The translations under genes were made by a program, and so were the position numbers. The notes under the pieces were generated by a model. The model saw only the letters and a program-made list of their open reading frames with translations, was not told the origin of the DNA and ran no database searches. Below are positions 22,801-34,800 of a DNA stretch of 64,000 nucleotides, one piece after another; within the stretch, counting starts at the first letter, position 1, and each line of letters begins with the position of its first letter. The stretch lies in NCBI RefSeq assembly GCF_003254395.2, contig NC_037638.1:23451352-23515351 (forward strand), written 5' to 3'. Source of the DNA: Apis mellifera (taxonomy: Eukaryota; Arthropoda; Insecta; Hymenoptera; Apidae).

Positions 22801-25800
22801 CGTGAAAACTTTTCGCCAAGTTTCCTCCAAGTCTTGTCGCCCCTCGTATCCCCGCGAGACCGTTCCATTTCGATCCATCGAATTCTATTGCATTTTCTTG
22901 CGACAACGCTCGAAGGAAACTTTCTCGAATTTTTGAGAATTTATCTACGATTTACGAATTCTATTCGCGAACTAAAAGATAGAAATTTCTAAGATAGAAA
23001 TCAATCGCGATCCGTGAAAATTCCTTTTGAAAATCCGTCAACAACATTATTGTTATGAGCTTACTCGTTTCTCGTATTCGCTGTATTTACCGTAAAATGG
23101 CCGAAACTTGTACGAGTGCTGACCGATATCTTTCTAATTCCCCCATAAATCTATGAAACGAATCGTGAAAAAATAATCTTTCCGACTCGACGCCGTCCGA
23201 CGGGCGTCGATACCATAAATCAAGAATATACGCGTTGATCGGCCGAAATATAACTCTATCTCCTGGATGAACCAACCCGACCGCGCTTTAATCGGCTAAC
23301 AGGCCCGTCCATCCGTACGATCCTCCGTACGTTTCTGGCTGTTTATATACGCCGGCGAGATAGGTTAATTACTTACTCGGGGGCATGGCTATCCCGTATC
23401 CCTTCGAGTCCAAGAGGCCACCGATTTGGGTAAGATCACAGTTTCTCTCGATTACGTATTCGATGGAGGTGGATTCCATTAGGAACGCGTAACTGCCTTT
23501 ACCCTTGATCACTCGTTCCATACCCTCGACGTTGCTCGTTGTAAATACCGACGGCTTTGCCGAATCCATGAAGGACCACATGCGCTGGTACGTCGAGAAA
23601 TTGGAATCCTAGATCACGCGAGGAATTTCATGGTCGAGCACGCGTGCCATTAAACGATGGAACGTCGAAATTGGTTAATCTTCAAGGAGGCCTATTACGC
23701 AACCGGTAGCCGCCTCCCTGCGGTTCCTACGCCCCCCTGCCCACCCCTCATCGCGACGATCGATACCATACGCCGTGATGCGTGCATGAATTTTCGATTA
23801 TAGAAATTTCCTCGCTCCCTTCCTCGAAGATTAACCTTGCTTATTTATTTCGATCGCGTGAGGAAATAATTCGTAGTATTTGGAAAAAGTATTTTAATTT
23901 AAAAAATCGTTTCTTCTTAGGTAGAAGATTTATTTATTTATCTCTTTGCGCGCGAACGAAGCGAGCAGGAGGAACAAGTTTATTATTACCTATTGTTTCC
24001 TTTTTCCTTTTTTCTTTTTTTTTCTCTTTAGTTTTTAGGCAAAGACGAGTTGATAAAAAGTTAAGAGAACAAATTTATATAAACGAGGGTGCTTCCGTTC
24101 TTTCCCCTCCTTGGGCGTAATCTGTTGTAATAAAGTTTCATAATACCGAAATTAAACGGGAATTAGCGTTAAGTAATGGCCGCCATGTTTCCTCAAGCAA
24201 CACGCTCTTCCTCCCGCGTTTCTTCTCGTTTCTCGCGAAACTACGTTCCTCCACTCCCTACCCCCGTGGGGCATTTGCCGATACAATTTCCACATTCTTG
24301 CAACATCTTAACGTGCTACCTCGATACGTGTACGCACGTTGCTAAATGGAAATGGAAAGGTATGTAACACTACCGCTCGAAATTACCCAAATTCCATTTA
24401 ACGTGGAATATTGTACGATTGTGTAAAATTATATAAAACTTTAATTCGCAACCCATCGATTCTCTACGTGTTTTCCTCCATAATATAAATTCACTAATTC
24501 GTCAGAACGTGGAATATATCGGAATATTCAGGAGCGGCAGCGTGTTGATAAAAAACGATTACGTGGCCGTCTGCAAAGCTCTCGTGAGTTATTCATCCGA
24601 TCTTACCCTGAAAAAGGCCGCGGTGCTGCCTCCTTTGAGAGCTCCGTATTTGATTTTCGTCTGCTTTGCAAGATCCTCGGCGCTCTCGATCGGCGAATCC
24701 ATCCTCTCGACGGTGAGGAACGCGGCCAAGTTGGCAGTGTACGAAGAAATCATGATCAAAGTGAAGAACCACCACATACCCGCCACTATCCGCGTTGACA
24801 CGGCCCTGGGAAACGAGAATTCAGCCGGTGCAATCGGAAATTTCCTTGGGAGACGTGGGTCAATCGGAAACGCGTTCCTCTGATATGAATTTAAAACAAC
24901 CGTGTGTATTTTCCCCAAGATCGAATCTCGATCTCTTCGAACGTGATTCGTCCAAGTATCGCTTTTGAGAGGAACGATTGTGAAGTGGAATATATTGCTA
25001 CGATATATGCACGAGCAGCTTTCGAAACGAACAGTGTAATAGTGATTTCGTCCTATTTTGTAATCATGTTTTCGATAATGTCATCGAGATAAAATTGAAC
25101 ACGAATATCTATATTTTATATCTAAACATACATCGAGAAATAAATATATCAAGCTTCTACTAGCTACGATTTCATGCATTTCAAATAATCTTTTGTTCGA
25201 TTCTAATATATGCATAACAATAATTAAATGCAAATATGAAAAAAAAAAGAGAGAGAGACTACAATAACCGTTTCGAGGATAGGGGCCGTATCGTAGGAGA
25301 TATACAACGATGATCTCTCACCAAACGAACGGTGAAAGTGTTGGATGATGAATGAAACGAAGTTGTTGCTGCTCTAAAATGTTTATACCGATCTAATTTC
25401 TATTTTACGTATCTATCGATTCAAAATTTCATCGTTCTAACGTTTCTTCTTTACCAATATATTGTTGTCAGATTTCGATTAAATAATGATACGTGGTTTG
25501 ATAATCAATTTATCATTTTTTTTATGTATCTTTCAGAGGATTACTCTGCGAATATTAATTTTACTTGTAGAGCAGCAACAACTTCCACTAAATGTCGCCG
25601 TCGTCATCGTCATGATAATCGTTTTTGTCGACGACACTAAAAATGATAGCAAAGCACGGCGGCAAGTTTCGTGATCGGTTGCAGCAAGCCTACGATATAG
25701 CATATCTAGGCTATCGTTACAATATTGTTAGTATCTACGGCCCCGAATCTCGTCGTCCCTGTCTCATCTAAACTTCTATTGTCTTGCAAAGTGAATTATG

Positions 25801-28800
25801 ATTGCGATTGAAAAAGAAACGCGAATCCGCGTACTTCGAACTTCGGGGAAATTCGGGTAAATTCGGGCTGAATCGTATCTCTGCTCGATACTCGATACGA
25901 GATAGAAGCGCGAGCGGCTGTCTTCGGACGGAGTCGGCAATAATCGAATACGATCGGCTGAAGTGTGACCGTCGCGCCCGATCGTTGCCGAATCGAGTTT
26001 CAATTTCGGATCGAGTTTCGAGCAGGAAGGATGTGCCGCGATCCAGCACAACGATTTCACGATTATAAACGATTAACTACGTCTTTAAATCTCTCATTAA
26101 TCTCGTAATAATAATATTTCTACGACGAATCGATCGAATGTAAACACGACACGAATGTAAATACAGAGAGATAAACATTACGTTGCTAAGGCTGTAGTTT
26201 TCCTTCGTGTTTTCTTCGTTTCACTTACTTCGGCGCTATATCAGAGCCTTGCTGCATAAGCGAGCCTATGGTGAACCAGAGCGAGTTCATCAGGGTGAAC
26301 TCGTTCTCGAGGACCTCGGATTGTCCGTTGCACGGATGGGGATTCTCCCACTCGTAGGGGCTGAACCTGCACACACGTGAAAGGAGAAGGGAGAGGATTA
26401 GACCTCAGAATCGCAACACGCGCGCGAAATACCATTCGAGCAGCACCCAATCGATGCTGGCGACCCCGAAATTCGTCGCGTCCGATCGGTCTTCCGGCAC
26501 CGGTTCGTTATTCGATTATCTATTTTTTAAACAATTCCATTGCTTCTTTTTCTTTTTTTTTTCTTTTTCTTTTGAATTAGAGACAATATGCTAGAAAATT
26601 TCGGGAAAAACCGTCAAAGTCGCTTTTATTCCCATTCTTTCTTGGCTCTTTTTTACTTTTTCTTTTCTCTTCAAAGAATATACTTTTTCGTTATCTTATC
26701 ATTTCAAGTTAATACAATTAATTATTACTACCGTGAAATAATATTAACAGTAATTAATATGTTGTTATTCGCGAATCCACGAGCAATTAGCAGAATAATA
26801 TTATCGAAAGGAGAGAATCTCTTACGTGCCATTCTCTTTTTTATTCGTTTCATTGTGAAAAATGTAATTACGATTCTAAAGATCGTTTCCTCGTTAATCG
26901 ATATTCAGTTAAGGCTCGCTGTAAGGCACACGTTCCGAGACTAAATTCGAAACTGTATTCGAACAAGTTGCGCGACAATTGTCAAACTTTCTTGCAATCT
27001 ACGATCTATACAATCTCCTTCCGCAATATAATCTCCTCTAGAAATGAGAACATCGAATTTTTTCCCCCCTCCCCCTCTCCGTTTAATGAAAACTTTCCAT
27101 TCCACTTCCTACTTTCCCGTTCTAAAGAGATTCTAGCGCCACTACTTCGATTTCTTACTTTCAAGTTTACTCGACTTCTACTTCTTAACGCATTACGGCC
27201 GTTATATTTCTTATCGTAGTCACCAGCCACAAGTTATTTTCTCGTTTCGTTTTCGTTACACCGCGTAATTGTGCACTGCTATTCGAATATTCTAAAATCA
27301 TCTAAATCTTGCAAGATTTTCTCGTTTTAACGAAAATATAAAACGCGCACCGGCTCGATTCGATCAATCTCTCTTCGCGTAAACCCGAAACAATCGATTC
27401 GCAATGGAACATCTGAAATCGGTCCCAACGAAATCGTCTCGTTGAATAATTCATCCGCTCACGAGACAAGGCGGTGTTGCGCGTTCCGTTCGTAACGAGT
27501 AAATCGAAATTACGAAAGTGGAGTACGCCGGTTACATATCGATTTGCATGCACAATTTGCGCAGATCTCCGCCTCGAGGAGGAGGACAATTATCGGGACG
27601 AAATCACGAGACACGATAAACAAATTTCGAGAGAAGGTGTATATTCATCGAAAGTGAAACGGTTCGGAAGAACGAATTGAAAGAAGAGAGAAAGAGAGAA
27701 ACGAAAGAAGAGAAAGAAAAAGAAAGAAAGAAAGGAGAAAAACAAAGGAAAATGATGAAGCGACCGTGTTGCCAATCTAACGGCTTACTTGGGCAGAATG
27801 TCAGAGCCCTGCCGCATTAAGGATCCGATGGTGAACCACATGCAGTTGAGCAGCTTGAAGCGATTCTCCAGATGGTCCGGGTTTTTGTTGCACGGATGAG
27901 GATTGTACCACTCGTACGGGGTGAATCTAAACTGATCAACTCTAGACAACAGTCTGAATCCTTTTCAGATCGGATGCGCATCTATCTTCCATTCGGGATT
28001 CGTTCGCCATTTACGTATGAAGATTAACCGCGTCGACAGCGGGGAAAAAGAGGTCGGATGGAATGCGACAAGTCGGCAAGTGTGTAACTACGACTATCCA
28101 CGTGTACGTACGTGTCTTCCATTCCTTCGTTTGTGTATCTCTGATCTTACGTTGCTTTTGTTCGCGTCGCCAGGCTATCGTGTTCGATTCGAACAGTCGA
28201 CCGTGAAATTAGAGTCTCTCTCTCTACCTTCGAGAGAGAGAGAGAGAGATTCTACTCGACGAAAGTTAAACGAAAAAAAAAAAAAGAAGCGACTAACAGA
28301 AATCTCTACGATACTTTTTTTTTTAAGAGAATCTCGATCTCGTTTGGAACGTAACAGTATAAACGTAGTGTTCGTAGATTTCTATGAAAATTGTGAAATT
28401 ATGAAAATGTCTTTTCTCTTTAAAAAAATTTCTCCTCGATGGATTATTACGTTTGATGCAGCGTGTGAAATTTTTTACTTGGCAAATTTCGCAAATCGGA
28501 TACACGATACACGATGGAAGTATATTATATACATATATATATATTAAGGCTCAGAGATTTTTCGTAATACGAAATTTCACCGGTGCCGGTAGAATATTTT
28601 TTTATCAGAGTTTTTGTAAAATGGATTCACTTGCCTGGCTAGTATGAAGAGCAGCACGGATACGCCTAGATAAGCTGTCGCCATATAAATCCAAACATCG
28701 AGGCTGAGCGGGCTGAGGAATGAGAAGAGATTCGGTGGCTGCTTTATAGGCTTACGATACAGTATGCTGATCCCTGAAAATTTCATATGTGTATGTGTAA

Positions 28801-31800
28801 ATCCATCGTGAAATTGGGACGCGAAAAATATATGGATGATATCATTTATTAGCTAATACTTATCTCGAAATGAAATTTTTAAAATATCGGGGAGAATAAT
28901 TTTTTCCCCGTATTAATCTCCAATTTGACAGGATCGAGTGACACGTAACACGTTGGATTTTATTTTAAAATACATTCTATTTCAATTTGCCGCAAAATTT
29001 TTTCGTTGAACCAACGCGACAAAATTTTTTTTTTATATTATTAACCTTAACTTGGAATTCGAAGGTATCGAGCGAGGAGAAATAAAACAGAGCAATGAAA
29101 TTGTATTTTAAAATGCATCAATCCTCTAGAAAAACTTTATCGAGAAACTATCCAATATATTCCGCTGCTTTATAATTCCCCGTATATTTCCGAAACGAAA
29201 AATCGAATCTTTCCCCGGAGAAGGTACGACGAAGATTTTTTTATTTTTTTTTTTTTCTTTTTTTTACAAACGAAGAAAAATAACCAAGGGACCTCGATCA
29301 ACCCTTTTCCCCGTATACAGGAGATTTCACGATCGTTAAACCAATTTAAGAGGGGGCGGTGAAGAGGGAATCGTAGATGAAACAGATCGGTGCTCACCCA
29401 GATTCATGAACGGCATGGTGAAGTCGACCGCCTGTTCCCGATCGTACGTGATGGTCAGATCCGCGATCGCTAGATCCGCCTTCTGATCCAACAGTTCTTT
29501 CATCATACCGTCCCACTCTTTCGTCTTTTTGTTGTAGGACCCGTAACGTTCATCCGGCACCAGCCGGAACGTGTAATTGAAGCCGAGGATCTTCGATATC
29601 TCGTAAATCAAGTCGACGCTGTATCCCTCGAACTGTGCGTTTCCGACCAGCTTGTTGCTCGAAACTTTCCTCATGCAGTATGGGGCGCTCTGTATGGGGT
29701 AATGAGCTGGCCAATCAATAAATCGAATTCTCTCTTTCACGGTGTGTATTTCGCGCGCGCGATACAAAATCGGTTACGACGATACGAATATTGAATACTT
29801 TAATATGCGGAAGTTGTCTCTAAATCGTGTAAAAGAAAATGTGAAAATGGTTTTTTTTATGCAAATTTATTTTTGGAATTATTTTTAGATTCGTTATCTT
29901 ATGATGGATTGAACATTATTGACTACTATTGAATGAAAATATTAAATAATGAGTAAGTAAGTAGCAGTAAAATATTATACATATCAAGTATGGGGAAGAA
30001 TTTAAAATATAGCGTCATCATGAATAGGCTGTCAAAACTTGTAAAAAGACGAGACCGAGACGAATGGAAGAAAAACTTAAATTGCATTCGAAAACGAGAT
30101 TTCGAATATGAAAAAATTGTGAAGCGATCCCGTGCTGGATCGATACAGATTTACGGTACAAGGATTGAAATTGATCGCAGCGATTGAAATAGTCGAGAGC
30201 TGTCGCATCGACGAAACTCCTTTCCCCGTGTAAAAGGATCGATGGAACGTGAACGATAACCTGCGTGGAAAAATTGCCGAGTTATCCGCGTGATTACGCG
30301 AATGGGCGGCTTTAAAATTCCGCGTGTTGACGCGTGTTCACGCGAGGCTACAAACCGCAACTCGCGTGAAATTTCGGCGGAGGTTCCGTGGAAATTGATG
30401 CGGAGGACGTGGCGTGGCGTGGCGTCGATTTTTTCGAAAAAAAAAAAAAAAACTTGGGTAAAAAGTTGGCAACGCGAAAGGGGAAAAGGAAACTTGAACG
30501 TGACCAAAGTTCACGAAACTCGGAAGGAGTTTGTAAAAGTTCATTTATTAATATTGTCGGCGGATTTTCATGACGGCGCATTGTATTTTGTGAAACAAGA
30601 AAACTTCTTCTTTTTCTTTTTAAAAATGGACGTAATTCCATATTTAGAATTGGTAGATTATATATTTATTAAGTAACTCTAAATTTCCCAAGATTCCGTC
30701 GCTCTTCCGGGATATAATATAAAAAGATCATGCCCTCGTTAACTTTTAATATCTTTAGGCCGTCTGATGGCAGATTTAATGACAATCAGTATCGCTATTA
30801 GCGCGTCGAAACTTGAGCGCGACTTTGAAGAGGCAAATTAACACGATCCGTTAATTAAGTTCCAGGAGAAATCCGATTAATATCGCCGTAAATAAAGCAC
30901 GCTTATTTTAAAACGGCCAAGTTGTACATTATTTAAAGACGAGAAAACGATTCGAAAAACATGAGGATTTCGAATCTTTTTATTAAAATTTAAAGAACAA
31001 GTGATTTTTTTCTCAAACGTTTCTTTCTAAATGTTCTTTTATAAAGGAAGAAAAAAAAAAAGAAAAAAACATGGGCCTTTTAATCGAATCTAAAAATAAT
31101 TATTCGTCCGAAATTTATTTTCCCGTATTATTGCGCTCTACGCAGAAACTATAACTAGAGATTTCTAACTTCTATTATATTCAAATCAGTTCAAAAACTG
31201 AGTAATTAAAGGTTAAGTCCTCGCCTCTTTAAACCTTCAACTACCAGCCTTATCATCGCTCACCGTGAAATTCGACGTTTCCTTTAACCCAACGCTCTTC
31301 CCCCCTAAAAGGAACATCTGCCCGTTTAATATATTCGCGAGTACTGCATTACTCATCGTCGCAATTAGCCCGGGAATAAGTAAAAGCCAACCGGCCGACT
31401 CATCGTGAAAACTTCAATTAAATCGCGTATATCTTTTCGGTTTCTCCTTCGTCTTCGCAAGAACAAGAGCAAGAGAGGGGACGAAAGGAACAGAGGGCGA
31501 GAGAAAGAGAAAGAAAGAGAGAGGAAAAAACTAACGAGTTGGCGAGAAGGCGGCGGGAGAAAAAGGAAGAGGAAGTTACTCTCGGTTCCGGGTGGCGTTC
31601 GTTTGTCTCTGTTCCTGTTTCCTTTTCATCCCAGAAAAACAAATAGTCGAGATTTTAACGATACGCGAATGATTTACGCGGCCGCCACGTTGAAGCACGT
31701 TGAAGAAGAGAACGAAATTTTTTTTTCTTTTCTAAATCCGATGTGGATGTGGAAAGCGGAGGAGACAGACAGGGGAGATTGGAGGAAAATTACTTTAGTT

Positions 31801-34800
31801 GATTGAAACGAGGCTGAAATGTCGGGGGAGGGAGGGGTTGAAAAATTGAGAATTCCTGCCTGTGAATCCTGAAACCAACCGCGTATGTATTTTTCCGTTA
31901 ATTCGCGTTTATTCAAATGTGTCGCTCGAACAGCGCAGAGTCGAGAATTTGTATTCTATAGGAAAGGAAGAATATCGGTGTTACCGTATATATCTGTACA
32001 TCTAGGAGGAACGAATCTAAGTAATAAAGTTTTTAATTAACGAATGGGTAATTAATTTAGCTATGAATGTAGAAATCTCGGTTTAGAAGATAGCGGGATA
32101 ACGAGAATGTTACTCCGGCCTCCTAGATTTACGCGTAACCTAGATTTTTTTCTTTTGCGCGGCGCGGGAGAAAAAAATTTATGAGAATTTTTTTTTGTAT
32201 AATAAATCTGGTACGTCATCTGGAATATTTAATTCTGGAATTATTAACACGCGCGATGCGAATATTCCGCGTGAATATTATGGTTATAGCCGAGGATAAT
32301 TATTACGTATCGTACAATAATTATTTTATAATTAATTTATTAATTCACGAGTTTTTTTAAACGGGTAAGACGGGTTTTCGGGATTTAAATTTTCGTCGAT
32401 ATCGACTCACCAGTATAGTCGTTACGATAAAAGTCTTGTTTTGAAGATTCTCCACGATTTGAGTGTACTCCTCCTTGTAACTTCTCGTAAAATTTATTCC
32501 CTTCGTGCTGTTCCAAGTCCCTATCTTCTTCAATCCTTCTTTGTTGTTCAGCTCGATGATGTCGAGGATAAAATCCGAGCGGAATCCCTGATGATCGAAT
32601 TTGATAGTCCCCGTCAACCCTGTCATTTCAACCTAAAAGGTATTTATACGTTTTATTACGTTCTTTAATTCGAAAAAGAGGGGAAAAAAAGATATTGGTA
32701 GAACTATTATTTTCACGGCGAGCTTTTACGCTATTTTTCTCAGAATTCCAATCTTTTTGTACTCCATTATTCACACTTCGTCTCCAAAAGTCAACTAGAT
32801 TTACCCTATGTTTTCTTTTTTAATATTTTATTACTTCAAATGTTCAATTCGATATTTACAAGTTAGAGCAATTAGAAACGTTAAAATAGAGACGATAGGT
32901 TGATCGAATGAATACTATATGAACCACGCGTTGACTATTCCGTGAAATTCTGTAATTAGATTTAATCAACAAATCGCAAGCATATCTTGATTAAACTTTA
33001 TAATGAAACGATCCACGTGATTTCAATCGTATTTTCCTTTTCCACTTCTCTCTCTCTCTCACACACACACACATCATATTTCATAAATTGAAGAAACCTG
33101 GCAATCTGTCATTACCATCCTTATCTTCCTTACTTTAATCACAAGTTTTCGAACAAGATGCTCCTCACCGTCCGTTCAAATAACAAAGCTGTGCCGAGTA
33201 CTGTTCCAAAAATAACAGATCCTGTATAATCATTCGAGTCTAATTACCTACGATCACATTTCGCGAAACGCGACCAACCAACCTCGGCCTATCCGTGTCT
33301 GAACGAATGGCACAAATTACCCATTATCGCGCGAATCGTTGTGTAACCGAACCTGATCGAATCGCGGCACGGCGATAAATTCAAGCGCGTAGTCAAGCAG
33401 CCGTACAAAATTAGCTAGAGGTTGCCATTACCTGCATAATTACCGGATCAGCTTTGATACGAATTTTCACCGGCAAATTGCATCTGCTTCGCTTTGGGCG
33501 AGAAAATGGCTCCTGTTCTCGGTTACACGCGGTATAATTAGCAATATCGAAGGTAGTTGTACAGTCGACAGTATGCGTTGACAAGTATTTTTCTATCCGA
33601 GCGAACGTTTATTATATTCGAGAAAAACACTTCCGCTTCTGTTTTTCGTTTGAATTGCGTTTCATCGACGATAAAACTGACGGGAATAGACACCTAGTGC
33701 AAATATTAAAAAAAAAAGAAGAGAAAAATACAGGTATTGCAATCGTTATTGGCTCGATTTGATTTTTAGTTTTTCATATTTAGAATTATAAGAATGTTAT
33801 ACAGAATGTGTAAGAATTCTGGAAACGATATTTTCCTTTGCAAGAACGTTTCTTAATTAATTGACAAAAATCAAAAAATTATATAGAATACAATATACGT
33901 GTATGCATAATACCTTAATCGCGTTCATCGTTCATTCCATGTTCAAATCTCATATTTTGAACGTAATAACGTGATTTCATAATATTCGCGCTATTTATTT
34001 TTCTTTTTTTTTTTCGTTGAAAATGAAATATACGCACGCCAATTATTCGAATTGGACGGAAAAGGATATCGGTTCGTTACGCGATTCGATTCGCAGGGAA
34101 GAAATCGGTTTTGCGCGTCAGGGACGTTTTCGATTTTCGTTTTATCGCGCTCCCAATTAAAATTGCTTGTTAGACAACAACAAACCGGAAAACTTTAACC
34201 ATCGTTATCTCGAAATAGTTTTCGGGAAGCGCGCTCGTAGCCCGTAGCCGAGGCTGAATCGTGGCAACTATTCTATCAGGAACTTTACGCTTAAGATAGT
34301 GATGCTTTAAGCGATTAGGCCGCGAACATTAACGATATTCAAAACGGCCAGACCGCTAGAGTGCTGCATTACAGTTAATAATGCACCCGGATAGCTGTGT
34401 AAGCTCGTTAAAGATCACTTGCTACGTCATAATTATATTTTCTAAGCGTTTTCGTTTGTTCTCCTTTTTTTTCGAGTTACATCTTTGAAACTTAGATGTA
34501 AGTCGCATGGTTGCATTAGAAAAAAATGTATATTTGATAAATTTTCAAATTACAAGCATTATTCTCAGTTCATTGGAGAGATTCATTTGAGACTAAAATT
34601 CGAAAATATCTCTATTTCGAAATCATTGTTTCAAAGTAATTTCACGGTCCGTCAAATTTCAAATCTAAATTCTCGATACTGCAATATCCCGATATACCAA
34701 ATATTCCGGAATTCCAATATTCCGAAAGGAATAATCATCGTCTTCCAATTAATAATCTTGCTATCACTTCCGTCCAAGAGGGTTCGATTCGCCTTCTCCA

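Noticed and set aside
26241..26450. 69-codon open frame across the Q pore-loop exon in another frame
   Set aside because: Shadow frame; the real frame reads FSPYEW...MQQGSDIAP and joins neighbours in phase.
27789..27926. R pore-loop exon as a pseudo-exon
   Set aside because: Open frame, exact length match, intact donor, correct phases and conserved pore residues all argue for function.
28017..28547. 176-codon open frame on the plus strand
   Set aside because: Antisense to the gene B intron, contains a GA-repeat and lysine run, no recognisable domain; looks like chance.
24806..28634. A third pore-loop exon copy
   Set aside because: Scanned the minus strand for PYEW, NPHPC and WFTIGS coding; only the two described copies are present.
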